Origin: RUG572 sp964386385
GTDB lineage: Bacteria > Verrucomicrobiota > Kiritimatiellia > RFP12 > UBA1067
Assembly (NCBI GenBank): GCA_964386385.1
Contig: CAYLRN010000003.1
Location: 124,001 to 188,000 of the forward strand
Direction: 5' to 3'
DNA: 64,000 nucleotides
Part shown: positions 8,170 through 17,405 of the stretch, one piece after another
Layout of the letters: each line of letters starts with the position of its first letter
How positions within the stretch are numbered: position 1 is the first letter of the stretch
Notes under the pieces: generated by a model
Databases searched by the model: none
What the model was told of the DNA's origin: nothing
What the model saw: the letters and a program-made list of their open reading frames with translations, nothing else
Made by a program: the position numbers and the translations under genes

Positions 8170-10602
8170 ATGGGTATTGTCGGTTTTTCGCGCATTCTTG
8201 CGCTGGCGGCGTTCGCGTCATGCGCCGCGTCCGTGTCCGCCGAGGAGACGTCCCCGTTCGAGGTCGACGTGCCGGATGGCTCCAGCCGGACGCTCACGGC
8301 GGCGGAGGTGGCGGAGCTCGGGGCGCGGACGCTCGTGAAGACCGGCGCGGGGACGCTCGTCGCCGGCGAGGAGATGGCCGACTTCTCCGGCGACATCCGC
8401 ATTCAGGACGGCTTCTACGACGCGACCACGACGAACGCCTTCGGCACGACCGCTGGCGAGACGTACGTGGACGGCGGTACGATCCTGAGCCGGATGTGCG
8501 GCTACCACAGCAACGGAAAGACCGCGTACGGCTCGGAGGCGTTCCACCTTGCGGGGACCGGCTGCCGGTCGAACGGTGTCATCCGGCAGATCTCGTCCGA
8601 GTACAACTACTACTTCACGCGGGGCATGATAACGCTTGACGGCGACATCCTCGTCACGGGCGGAAAGTTCGAGTTCCGCGCCGGGACCGTCGCCGTCAAC
8701 GGACACGACATTGTCGTCGCAATGGATTCAAACGGAATGTTCCGCTTTGTGGCCCTGACGGCGAAGGACTGGGGGAACGTGTTCGTCCAGTCCGGCAGCT
8801 TCGGACTTGAGGCCGGTGTCGACGGCAGCACGGGCGACCATGAAATCGTCGTTTCGTCCAACGCCTGCCTGAACCTCAGCAATCTACAGACGCCACAGTA
8901 TCGCCGGCTGACGTTCCGGCCGGGAGCGAGATTCCATCAGGCGTACTATTGCACTGCGCCGGCGGTGCTGGGGACGCACAACGGACGGAACGAGTGGTGC
9001 GGACCCGTCGTCGTGGAGGGGGACGAGCGCATCCCGATGACGGGCGAGAGCGGCGGACGGCGCGTGATCGACTTCTCGGGCTTCGTTTCGGGGCAGGGCG
9101 GGTTCATGGTGAAGAACGCGAACTGGCTTCAGCTTGGGTGCGAGACGAACTCGTTCGCCGGCGGCGTGTCGGCGGAGGGCATTGTGGCTCCGGACGGATG
9201 GAGCGTTACCGGCGGCGTGTCGGCGGTCGGCTACGGTGCGCTTCCGCCCGATGGCGGCTCGGTGGACCTGACGAACGCCGCGTTCTTCGCCTATGCCGAA
9301 AACACGCTTTCGAATCTGTGCCTGAAGACGAGGGTGGAATATCCGGACATGACGGTGCACGGCACGGGCGTTGTGACGTCCGGCACGTCGTTCACTTCGC
9401 TCGAACTCCGGTCGCTTGCGAAGACGGGCTCCGGGCCGCTCACGATGTTCGGCGCGTTCCACGTTGACGGGCGGACTGACGTCGCGGGCGGGACGCTTCG
9501 CTTCGGCTCGTCCGTTCCGACTGCGCCGTCCGGTCTCAACTGGTTCTACGGACTTTCGTGCGACTGGAAAGACAGAACGGCGATTTCCGCGGCGGTCGCG
9601 AGCCGCGGCGTCGACACCGCCGGCGCCTCGTTCGCCTATCGCGAATGGATGCCTACGACCGGAGGCGTCGCATCCTCCGGCCACGTACAGTCGCACTACT
9701 ACACCGGGTGGGTCCGCGTTCCGGGCGAGGAGGGCGAAAAGGCGAAGTGCAATTTCGTCGTCAGCCTTGCGCGGTACTGCTATCTGACAATTGGCGGCCG
9801 TGAGGTCGTCGTCTGGAACGACAACAAGGACGAGCTGACGGGCTACGTGAATGGACAGTACGTCCGGTTTCACGTGGGGCCGCAGGTGGAGGTTGCGTCA
9901 GGCTGGCAGAAGTTCCACCTTTACATGGGCAACTACTACAACGAGCAGCGCGGCCCGCAGGCCAACACGGGCCTCGGCTGGGTGGCGAACTTCGGCGTGG
10001 GAGTGGACTGGGAAGGGCGGTGCGCGACGAACAGCGCGAACTACGCGAAGTTCCTCGACCCCGGCGACGGCTCGTTCCTGCGTCCGACGATGGACGGGGA
10101 CGCCTACGACAAGGCGGCGGCGGACCCGGCGCAGTGGCGTCCGACGTTCGGCGGGATTGTGGCGTTCGGCCCCGGTTCCGTCTTCGACGTGAACGACGCC
10201 AGACCATACACTCCCGTCGCCGTGCCGGCGCTGGAGGGGTTGCCGACAGTGCGCAACGGCGCGGTGAAGGTGGCGTCGTCCGCGTGGACGCTCCGCGCCT
10301 CCGACTTCATCGGCGCGGACGGCAGGCCGCGCTCGCTGCCGCTGACGCTCGAGGGCGACGCCACGCTCTCGTTCCCCGACGGCCCCGTCGAGATCGCGTT
10401 CTCCGAGGACGACGCCGCGGAACTGGCGGCGATCAACGGAAAGGTCGACTGGCCGCTCTTCACGGCGGACGCGGACGACAACGTTCCGGCCAACAGGTTC
10501 GTCCTGCCGTCCGTGCTCCACAGGAAGAACTGGCGCGTCCTGCGCGACGGGCGGACGCTCACGCTCAGCCACGTCACGGGGCTTGTCGTCGTCTTCCGCT
10601 GA
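8170..10602 (+). CDS. secreted beta-strand-repeat protein with GLEYA/PA14-like domain and VVVFR tail
   Basis: An 810-residue protein with a cleavable signal peptide (about 1-24, ending SVSA). The body is a beta-rich passenger: a TLVKTGAGTLV motif near 55-65 is typical of autotransporter-associated repeats, followed by many short Gly/Thr/Ser strands. Around 500-610 there is a GLEYA/PA14-like sandwich (HYYTGWVRVPG, then CYLTIGGREVVVWND), often carbohydrate-binding. No C-terminal beta-barrel, LPXTG or PEP-CTERM is present; it ends with NW, then TGLVVVFR, a tail shared with the protein ending at 30351. ATG 8170 has an AAAGGAGG site (8157-8164); the upstream in-frame TTG at 8122 has none. Function is unknown; surface adhesion or glycan binding is inferred. 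Confidence 0.85.
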   Translation: MGIVGFSRILALAAFASCAASVSAEETSPFEVDVPDGSSRTLTAAEVAELGARTLVKTGAGTLVAGEEMADFSGDIRIQDGFYDATTTNAFGTTAGETYVDGGTILSRMCGYHSNGKTAYGSEAFHLAGTGCRSNGVIRQISSEYNYYFTRGMITLDGDILVTGGKFEFRAGTVAVNGHDIVVAMDSNGMFRFVALTAKDWGNVFVQSGSFGLEAGVDGSTGDHEIVVSSNACLNLSNLQTPQYRRLTFRPGARFHQAYYCTAPAVLGTHNGRNEWCGPVVVEGDERIPMTGESGGRRVIDFSGFVSGQGGFMVKNANWLQLGCETNSFAGGVSAEGIVAPDGWSVTGGVSAVGYGALPPDGGSVDLTNAAFFAYAENTLSNLCLKTRVEYPDMTVHGTGVVTSGTSFTSLELRSLAKTGSGPLTMFGAFHVDGRTDVAGGTLRFGSSVPTAPSGLNWFYGLSCDWKDRTAISAAVASRGVDTAGASFAYREWMPTTGGVASSGHVQSHYYTGWVRVPGEEGEKAKCNFVVSLARYCYLTIGGREVVVWNDNKDELTGYVNGQYVRFHVGPQVEVASGWQKFHLYMGNYYNEQRGPQANTGLGWVANFGVGVDWEGRCATNSANYAKFLDPGDGSFLRPTMDGDAYDKAAADPAQWRPTFGGIVAFGPGSVFDVNDARPYTPVAVPALEGLPTVRNGAVKVASSAWTLRASDFIGADGRPRSLPLTLEGDATLSFPDGPVEIAFSEDDAAELAAINGKVDWPLFTADADDNVPANRFVLPSVLHRKNWRVLRDGRTLTLSHVTGLVVVFR

Positions 10603-10653
10603 TGCCGGCTTTCGCGACGTCGACGCCAGCCAACGCACGGAAGGGCCGTTTTT

Positions 10654-10662
10654 TGCTATAAT
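10654..10662 (+). promoter_or_regulatory. extended -10 promoter, 7 nt from a start codon (leaderless candidate)
   Basis: TGC plus a perfect TATAAT (10657-10662). The ATG of the GH78 gene is at 10670, 7 bases further, where transcription would normally begin. No Shine-Dalgarno fits between them and the -35 region is weak. Confidence 0.65.
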
Positions 10663-10669
10663 CGGCGGC

Positions 10670-13084
10670 ATGAAAAACTCCGCAACGCTTCTTCTGTGCC
10701 TTTTCGCCGCGTCCGTCGCGCAGTGCGCCGACGTGCGGCAGGTCTTCCGCCCCGAACGCTTTTCGCGCGAGAACGGGAACGTCGCGGCCGTCGACCCGAT
10801 CGACTCCGCCGCGTGGGTGTGGCGGCCGGGCTCCGACGGCTCGTCGTTCTCGCAGCGTGGCGAACTGCTCGGCCCCGGCGTCTTCCTGAAATTCCGCAAG
10901 GCGTTCTCCGCCGTCGCGGGCGAGCCGCTGCGGATCGACGTCAGCGCGGACGAGCGTTTCATCCTGCTGCTCGACGGACGCGAAGTCGCGCGCGGCCCGC
11001 ATCGCGGACTTGTCCAGCACTGGAACTACCACAGCTACGAGATCGCGCTTGAGCCGGGCGAGCACGTGATGGAGGCGGTCGTCTGGCGTCTTGGCGAAAA
11101 GGCGCCGCTGGCGCAGATGTCGTTCCGCGGCGGGTTCGTCCTTCGCGCCGAGGGCGGGTACGACGCGCAGCTGACGACCGGCAAGGCCGCCTGGACCGTA
11201 GCGACGCTGAAGAACACGAAGATGACGGACAGGGGCGCCAGCGGGACGTTCGGCGCCGGTGCGCAGTGCGAGGTCGTCGGCACGTCGTTCCTGGCGGAGG
11301 AGCCGCCGGCCGGCGACTTCGGCCCTGTCGCCGTCGTGCGCGGGCCGCTTCAGGCCAAGGGCAAGCCCACGTACGGAGTCTTCGCCTACGGCTGGATCTT
11401 GACGCCGACGACGCTGCCGGACCAGATGCACGAGCTCAAGACGCCCGGCGCCGTGAAGCGCGGGCCTGACGTCCTCAGGCCCGGCACGGTGATTCCCGCC
11501 AAGACGCGCGTCAGGTCGTACTGGGACCTTGGCGACTACTACTGCGCCTATCCCGAACTGCGCGTCTCCGGCGGCAAGGGCGCCGTGGTGAAGTGGGGAT
11601 GGACCGAATCGCTGCGCGACGCGAAGAACCAGAAGGGCGACCGCGCCGCGTTCGAGGGCAAGGAGTTCACGCAGGGCATGGTCGACACCTTCAGGTGCGA
11701 CGGCCGCACCTCCGCGTTCTTCACCGCGCCGTGGTGGCGCTGCGGGCGCTGGTGCATGGTCGAGGTCGAGACTGGCGACGAGCCGCTGACGGTCGACAGC
11801 GTGAAGATCGCCGAGACGCGCTACCCAACGCCGCCCGCCGCCTCGTTCGAATGCGACGACCCGACGCTCGCCGCCGTCCAGAAGATCTGCGTTCGCGGAA
11901 TGCAGATGTGCATGCACGAGATGTTCTTCGACTGCCCGTACTACGAGCAGCAGATGTACCCCGGCGACAGCCGCGTCCAGTACCTCACCGTCGGCGCGAT
12001 AAACAACGACGACCGCCTCATCCGCCACGCGATTTCGATCTACGACTTCGACCGGCGCGAGAACGGCATGATCGCCATGAACTGCCCCACGCGCGGCACG
12101 CAGGAGTCCTCCACCTACACCATGTGCTGGCTGCTGATGTTCCGCGACTACCTGATGAACCACGCGGACGCGAAGTGGCTGAAGTCGCGCGTCCCCGGAA
12201 TGGCGCACACGCTCATGAACCTGTCGCTCTATGAAAACGCCGACGGGCTTCTCGTGAACCTGCCGGGCTGGAGCTTCATGGACTGGGTGCCCGAGTGGGG
12301 CGCATGGCGCGGAGTCGCGCCGGACGGCGCCGGGGAGCGTCCTGGCGCGCTCAACAACCTCCTCTACCTCTACGCGATACAGTCCGCAGCCGCGACTGCC
12401 GACGCCTTCGGCATGAAGGGCCTTGCCGACGACTGGCGCCGGAAGGCGCAGCGCCTGGGCGAGACAATCCGCGCGAAGTTCTGGGACGCGGGCCGCGGCC
12501 TCGTCGCGGACACCCTTGCGAAGGACGCATTCAGCGAGCACGCGCAGTGCCTGGCGCTTCTCACGGAGATTCTGCCGCAGGCGGACCGCGACCGCGCGTT
12601 CAGGGGACTTGTCGAGGCGAAGGACCTGAGCCGCACGACCGTCTACTTCTCGCACTATCTCTTCGACACGTACGTCAAGTTCGGCCGTGCCGACCTCTTC
12701 CTCAAGCGCCTCGACCTCTGGCGCGAGTACGTGAAGATGAACCTCGTCACGCCGCTCGAGGCGCCGGGCGCGAACGCGCGCAGCGACTGCCACGCCTGGG
12801 GCTCCCATCCGCTCTACCACCTCCACACGGGCGTCGCGGGCGTGAAGAGCGCGGCCCCGTTCTTCGCGAAGGTCCGCGTCGCGCCGCAGCCCGGCTCTCT
12901 CAAGTGGATCCGGGCGAAGACGCCGCATCCGCAGGGCATGATCGAGACCGACCTCTCGTTCGCCGACGGCGGCGTGAAGGGGACGGTCACGCTGCCCGGA
13001 ACGCTGGCGGGCGCGTTCGAGTGGAAGGGGACGTCCGTGCCGCTGAAGCCGGGCCGCCAGGAAGTCTCCGTCGGGGTGCGGTAA
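10670..13084 (+). CDS. secreted alpha-L-rhamnosidase-like glycoside hydrolase (GH78)
   Basis: An 804-residue protein with a signal peptide (MKNSATLLLCLFAASVAQCA). N-terminal beta-sandwich domains include a FLLLDGREVARGP strand pair typical of GH78 proteins. The (alpha/alpha)6 catalytic domain spans roughly 380-720: FFDCPYYEQQMYPGDSR near 420 matches the DCP..E....GD active-site segment of GH78, and SDCHAWGSHPLYHL near 705 matches the CHAW segment. A small C-terminal beta domain follows. Such enzymes release terminal rhamnose from plant or bacterial polysaccharides. The start is set by the TATAAT 7 bases upstream, which implies a leaderless mRNA. Only 6 bases separate it from the protease gene. 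Confidence 0.85.
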   Translation: MKNSATLLLCLFAASVAQCADVRQVFRPERFSRENGNVAAVDPIDSAAWVWRPGSDGSSFSQRGELLGPGVFLKFRKAFSAVAGEPLRIDVSADERFILLLDGREVARGPHRGLVQHWNYHSYEIALEPGEHVMEAVVWRLGEKAPLAQMSFRGGFVLRAEGGYDAQLTTGKAAWTVATLKNTKMTDRGASGTFGAGAQCEVVGTSFLAEEPPAGDFGPVAVVRGPLQAKGKPTYGVFAYGWILTPTTLPDQMHELKTPGAVKRGPDVLRPGTVIPAKTRVRSYWDLGDYYCAYPELRVSGGKGAVVKWGWTESLRDAKNQKGDRAAFEGKEFTQGMVDTFRCDGRTSAFFTAPWWRCGRWCMVEVETGDEPLTVDSVKIAETRYPTPPAASFECDDPTLAAVQKICVRGMQMCMHEMFFDCPYYEQQMYPGDSRVQYLTVGAINNDDRLIRHAISIYDFDRRENGMIAMNCPTRGTQESSTYTMCWLLMFRDYLMNHADAKWLKSRVPGMAHTLMNLSLYENADGLLVNLPGWSFMDWVPEWGAWRGVAPDGAGERPGALNNLLYLYAIQSAAATADAFGMKGLADDWRRKAQRLGETIRAKFWDAGRGLVADTLAKDAFSEHAQCLALLTEILPQADRDRAFRGLVEAKDLSRTTVYFSHYLFDTYVKFGRADLFLKRLDLWREYVKMNLVTPLEAPGANARSDCHAWGSHPLYHLHTGVAGVKSAAPFFAKVRVAPQPGSLKWIRAKTPHPQGMIETDLSFADGGVKGTVTLPGTLAGAFEWKGTSVPLKPGRQEVSVGVR

Positions 13085-13090
13085 AAGTCG

Positions 13091-16081
13091 ATGAAACGGG
13101 TGAATGGAATGAATGGAAAGGCTCTTTCGGTACTGACAATGGCAATGGCGAACGTTGCGGCCGCGGCCGCGCCGCTCCAAGTCGGCGACGTCCTTCACGG
13201 ATTCAAGGTCACGGCGATAACGGGGCTGCCCGACGTCCAGGGGCGGCTCGTCCGCATGACGTACGAGAAAAACGGCGCAGACCTCGCGTGGCTCGACCGC
13301 GAAGACGACAACAAGACGTTCGCGATCGGCTTCCGCACTTTCCCCTCCGACGACACGGGAGTCCCGCACATAATCGAGCACTCCGTCCTGTGCGGGTCCG
13401 AGAAGTATCCCGTCAAGGAGCCGTTCGTCGACCTGCTGAAAAGCTCGTTCCAGACGTTCCTCAACGCCTGGACGAGCGCGGATTCGACGATGTATCCCGT
13501 CTGCTCCCGCAACGACGCCGACTTCCGCAACCTGGTGGACGTCTACATGGACGCCGTCTTCCACCCGCTCAGCGTGAAGTCTCCGATGGCGTTCCGGCAG
13601 GAGGGATGGCACTACGAAATCGACGACTCCACAGGAGATCTGAAGCGCAACGGCGTCGTGTACAGCGAGATGAAGGGCGCGTTCGCAAACCCCGAACGCC
13701 TCATGTACCACGAGAAGAACCGCCTTCTCTATCCTGACACGTGCTACCGCTTCGTCTCCGGCGGCGACCCCGCCGCCATTCCCTCCCTGACGTTCGAGGG
13801 CTACAAGGCGTTCTACGGGCGCTTCTACCATCCGTCCAACGCCCGCATATTCCTCGACGGAAGCGTGGACCTCGACGGCGTTCTCGCGCAGCTGGACGGC
13901 TATCTCAAGTCCTACGCCAGGGCGGACGTCGACGCGCGCGTCGCGTACCAGCGCCCCGTCTCCGCCGCCAAGACGATGGAGTACGAGATCGGCACCGCCG
14001 AGAATCCCGACGGCAAGGTCCTGATGGCCGACGCATGGGTGTTCGGACGCTTCGACGAACGCGAAAAGCTCATGGCCATGGACGCGATAGCCGACGCCGT
14101 CGCCGACTCGAACGAGGCGCCTCTCTCGAAGGCCCTCCTTGAAAAGGGGCTTTGCGAGGACGTGCGCTTCGGCGTCGGCTCGCAGGCGCAGCTCGAGGCC
14201 ATGCTCGTCGTCAAGAACGCAAAGGCAGAGAACGTGGAGAAGATCCGTTCCGTGGCAATGGACGTCTTCAGGCGCCTGGCCGATGGCGGACTTGACCGCA
14301 GGCGCATCTCCGCCATTCTCGACCGCGCCGAGTTCCGCGACCGTGAACGTGGCAGCGCCTCGACGCCGCGCGGACTTGAGTACTTCTGCGAGGCGTACGA
14401 CGTCTGGCTGTACGGCGGCGATCCGGCGGACGCCTTCCGCAGCTCCGAGCGCTATGCGTTCCTTCGCAGAAAGCTCGCCGAGGGCTGGTTCGAGAAGGTG
14501 CTTCGCGAGGCGATCGTCGAAAACGCCCACCACGTCTCGCTCACGATGACGCCCTCCACGACGCTTGGCGAAAGGCATCGCGCCGAGGAGAAGGCGGAAC
14601 TTGCGAAGATCAGGAACGGCTGGTCGAAGGAAGAGCTCGGCCGCGTCGTCGCCGAGGCGAAAGCGCTGGCTGACCACCAGAACGCGCCCGACAGGCCGGA
14701 GGACGTCGCGAAGCTGCCCGTTCTCTCCGTAAAGGACGTCCCGCTGCGCGGACCTGAGCGGACGCATTCGGAAACGTCCGTCGACGGCGTGAAAGTGCTG
14801 CGCCCGCATGTCGGGGCGACGGGCGTCGCGCATCTCGAGCTGCATTTCTCCGTCGCCGACTTCTCCGACGAGGACCTCCTTGACCTTCCGATGCTGTCGC
14901 TCGTCCTCGGCGACCTTGCCACGCAAAAATACGAGCCGCAGGCGCTGAAGAACGAACTCGACGCGGGGCTTGGCCGCTTCGCCACGGACACGTCCGTCCA
15001 CGGCCGGCTCGGAGACCCCGCCGCCGCGCATCCGTACTTCGTCGTCCGAACGTCGATGCTGGACGCGAAAAGGGACGAGGCCGCGCGCCTGGTCCCGGAG
15101 GTTCTGCTCCGGACGAAGTTCTCCGACGTGAGGGCCGTCGGCAACATCCTCAAGCAGATGCGCATCGCCTACGAGCGCGCCACCGCCGGAATCGGCGGAC
15201 GCAACTTCGCCTTCCGCCGCGCCGCCGCGCAGGTCTCCGCGCGCGGACGCGTGGAGGACATGCTCGGCGGTTTCGCGCAGATGCGCCATCTGCAGTCCGT
15301 CGATGCGAAATTCGCGTCAGGCGGCGAGGCGTACTGCCGGCGGCTGGCCGACCTCGCCGCGCGCGCGTTCACGCGCAGCCGCATGACGGTCTTCATGACG
15401 GACAACGTTCCCGCCGACTGGACGCGCGCGCTTTCCGCCGCATTCCCCGCCGGCTCTCCCGTAGCGGCGTCCGTCGCGCGAACGCCGCTTCCCAGGAAGG
15501 GCGAGGGCTTCACCACCACGGCGAAGATCGCCTTTGCCGCAAAGGTCGCGCATCCGGCGAAGAGCCTTTACAATGGAACGGCGGTCGTCGCCGCGCGCGT
15601 CCTCTCGCTTGACTACCTCTGGGACGAGATCCGCGTGAAGGGCGGCGCCTACGGCGGAAGCTTCCGCGTCCGCCCCGACGGCGACGCCGGATGGCTCAGC
15701 TGGAACGACCCCGCGCCCGCCCGTTCGCTCGGTGTGTACGACGCCTGCGCGGAGGCGCTGCGCGCGTTTGCGGACGGCCCGGAGGCGCTTGACCGCTACG
15801 TCGTCAGCTCCGTCGCCGCCACCGAACCGTACCAGACGCCGCGCGAGGAGCTTTCGGACTTCGCCAACCTCGTCCTTTCGGGCCGGACTCCGGAAGACCG
15901 GCAGCGGCTTCGCGCCGAGATGCTGCGGGCGACGAAGTCCGGTCTGCGCGCGTTCGCCGACGAGGTGGCGGCCCTGCCCGCGCAGTCTGCGGTCTGCGTC
16001 CTCGGCGGAGTCCCGCTGGTGCAGTCCTGCTCCAACGCGGTAGAGGCCGTGGAATCGGTCGTCCCCGCGAAAGGCAAGTAG
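13091..16081 (+). CDS. secreted M16C (PreP/Cym1-like) zinc metallopeptidase
   Basis: A 996-residue pitrilysin-type peptidase of the presequence-protease clade. The inverted zinc motif is HIIEH in PHIIEHSVLCGSEKYP (about residues 93-97), with the third ligand Glu in GVVYSEMKGA near 193; LLKSSFQTFLNAWTSADSTMYP is the hallmark PreP/Cym1 segment. The C-terminal half carries the R/Y substrate pair as KGGAYGGS. A hydrophobic Ala-rich leader suggests export. PreP-type enzymes degrade short unstructured peptides in a closed chamber. The gene begins 6 bases after the rhamnosidase stop. No metal ligand is missing. Confidence 0.93.
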   Translation: MKRVNGMNGKALSVLTMAMANVAAAAAPLQVGDVLHGFKVTAITGLPDVQGRLVRMTYEKNGADLAWLDREDDNKTFAIGFRTFPSDDTGVPHIIEHSVLCGSEKYPVKEPFVDLLKSSFQTFLNAWTSADSTMYPVCSRNDADFRNLVDVYMDAVFHPLSVKSPMAFRQEGWHYEIDDSTGDLKRNGVVYSEMKGAFANPERLMYHEKNRLLYPDTCYRFVSGGDPAAIPSLTFEGYKAFYGRFYHPSNARIFLDGSVDLDGVLAQLDGYLKSYARADVDARVAYQRPVSAAKTMEYEIGTAENPDGKVLMADAWVFGRFDEREKLMAMDAIADAVADSNEAPLSKALLEKGLCEDVRFGVGSQAQLEAMLVVKNAKAENVEKIRSVAMDVFRRLADGGLDRRRISAILDRAEFRDRERGSASTPRGLEYFCEAYDVWLYGGDPADAFRSSERYAFLRRKLAEGWFEKVLREAIVENAHHVSLTMTPSTTLGERHRAEEKAELAKIRNGWSKEELGRVVAEAKALADHQNAPDRPEDVAKLPVLSVKDVPLRGPERTHSETSVDGVKVLRPHVGATGVAHLELHFSVADFSDEDLLDLPMLSLVLGDLATQKYEPQALKNELDAGLGRFATDTSVHGRLGDPAAAHPYFVVRTSMLDAKRDEAARLVPEVLLRTKFSDVRAVGNILKQMRIAYERATAGIGGRNFAFRRAAAQVSARGRVEDMLGGFAQMRHLQSVDAKFASGGEAYCRRLADLAARAFTRSRMTVFMTDNVPADWTRALSAAFPAGSPVAASVARTPLPRKGEGFTTTAKIAFAAKVAHPAKSLYNGTAVVAARVLSLDYLWDEIRVKGGAYGGSFRVRPDGDAGWLSWNDPAPARSLGVYDACAEALRAFADGPEALDRYVVSSVAATEPYQTPREELSDFANLVLSGRTPEDRQRLRAEMLRATKSGLRAFADEVAALPAQSAVCVLGGVPLVQSCSNAVEAVESVVPAKGK

Positions 16082-16155
16082 GCCGGACCCTCCAATCGCG
16101 GCGCAGCCCGCTTGCGCAGGGCGGGACTATGGCTCTGTGCAGGACTTCGGCGTTG

Positions 16156-16281
16156 TGCAAAACTCTGATGGTCAGGGCGGCGCAATGGCCGGCGCGTCCG
16201 CCGAAAATGGCTCCGCGGCCGTTTGCGCATGGCAGGCCTCTGCATTGGCGGATGCGCGGGCATTTCCATCAGAGTTTTGCA
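16156..16281. repeat. 126-bp inverted-repeat (MITE- or hairpin-like) element
   Basis: The ends are a perfect 16-bp inverted repeat, TGCAAAACTCTGATGG at 16156-16171 and its complement at 16266-16281. Pairing continues imperfectly inward: 16184-16202 against 16247-16264 (AATG.CC...CGC.TCCGCC), with about a dozen unpaired bases on the left arm. The whole element can fold into one long hairpin. I see no obvious target-site duplication. It occupies most of the 295-base gap 16082-16376, which otherwise holds only the promoter at 16316. Confidence 0.6.
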
Positions 16282-16315
16282 TCACGTCTTTATGGTGGAA
16301 TATCCGCCAGTCCTA

Positions 16316-16324
16316 TGGTAGAAT
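16316..16324 (+). promoter_or_regulatory. extended -10 promoter for the YdiY-like gene
   Basis: TGG followed by TAGAAT (16319-16324), 52 bases before the ATG at 16377. A similar TGGTGGAAT lies about 25 bases further upstream. The -35 is not evident. Confidence 0.45.
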
Positions 16325-16376
16325 CTCACCCATTCATGAAAGCAGTTTTGTCAATTCATTCTGAAAGGCCGATGTG

Positions 16377-17399
16377 ATGTCGTTTACGAACGGAGCCGCC
16401 GTTGCGGCGCTTGCGGTGGCGTGCGTCTTTTCCGCGCAAGCCGATGAGATAGTGTTCAAGAGCGGGGGGCGTCTCAAGGGCACGCTGGTGACGTTCACCG
16501 GGAACGAGATCACGTTCAATTCCGACGACGTGGGCAAGGTCACGGTCAAGAAGGACAAGGTGGCCTCGCTCGTCACGGAGAAGGAGAACCGGGTCCAGTA
16601 CGAGGACAAGTCGGAGGTCTCCGGCGTCGTCGCGATGAAGGACGGCGCGTACACGCTTTCCGGCAAGTCGCTTGACATGAAGAAGGTCAAGGCCGTGAAC
16701 CCCGAGCCCGAGAAGTGGCACGGCAGCGTCAATCTCAGCGGCGCGGCCGCGCGCGGCAACACCACGAGCGAGAAGGTCACGCTCCTCGCCGACGTGAAGC
16801 GCCGCTGGGAGAAGGACCGCCTTGCCGCCGACTTCGCGTACTACTTCGAGCAGACCGGCACGGACCGCGACACGAAGAAGAAGACGGACGACCGCATCGC
16901 GATCTCCGCGCAGGAAGACCACTTCTGGGCGACGAAGGTCTACTCCTACGTCAACGGCAAGTACGAGCGCGACGGCGTGAACGACCTCCAGTACCGCTAC
17001 CGTCTCGGTACGGGCCTTGGCTACCAGTGGCTTGACGGCTACAACCACGAGTTCACCGGCAAGTGGTCGTTCAACCAGGAGGCCGGTCTCACGTACATCA
17101 AGGAGAAGTACGAGCACGAGAAGGACGACGACCGCATGGCGTTCCGCTACGCGCATCACCTCTCCTGGGCACCGCGCTGGGTGGACAAGTTCGCATTCAC
17201 GCACAACCTCGAATACCTCCCCAGCTCCGACGACTGGGCGGACGCCTACCTGATCGACGCCGACGCCGGGTTCACCTACGACGTCGCCGCCAGCTGGCAG
17301 CTGCTCGGAAAGATGGAGTGGGACTACAACTCCGACCCCGGCGAGCACACCAAGTCCAGCGACTTCCGCTACCTCCTCGGCCTCGGCTACAAGTGGTGA
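16377..17399 (+). CDS. YdiY/DUF481-family outer-membrane beta-barrel protein
   Basis: A 340-residue protein with a signal peptide cleaved near SAQA. Residues 20-100 form a small soluble domain (IVFKSGGRLKGTLV, GNEITFNSDDVGKVTV) that resembles an SH3-like or PEGA-type sandwich; from about 115 (WHGSVNLSGAAARGNT) the sequence alternates polar and aromatic residues to the end, ending LLGLGYKW with the terminal aromatic expected of outer-membrane barrels. This is the layout of DUF481/YdiY salt-induced outer-membrane proteins. ATG 16377 is preferred over GTG 16374 for spacing from GAAAGG (16363-16368). The radical SAM gene follows after 6 bases. Confidence 0.82.
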   Translation: MSFTNGAAVAALAVACVFSAQADEIVFKSGGRLKGTLVTFTGNEITFNSDDVGKVTVKKDKVASLVTEKENRVQYEDKSEVSGVVAMKDGAYTLSGKSLDMKKVKAVNPEPEKWHGSVNLSGAAARGNTTSEKVTLLADVKRRWEKDRLAADFAYYFEQTGTDRDTKKKTDDRIAISAQEDHFWATKVYSYVNGKYERDGVNDLQYRYRLGTGLGYQWLDGYNHEFTGKWSFNQEAGLTYIKEKYEHEKDDDRMAFRYAHHLSWAPRWVDKFAFTHNLEYLPSSDDWADAYLIDADAGFTYDVAASWQLLGKMEWDYNSDPGEHTKSSDFRYLLGLGYKW

Positions 17400-17405
17400 C
17401 GGACG

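Noticed and set aside
10574..15289. 1571-codon open frame on the minus strand
   Set aside because: It lies fully antisense to two well-supported genes (GH78-like and M16C). Long antisense frames are common in GC-rich codon usage, and its translation shows no domain.
16129..16377. Short + strand frames inside the inverted-repeat gap
   Set aside because: They cross the hairpin element and promoter, lack ribosome sites, and encode no recognisable sequence.
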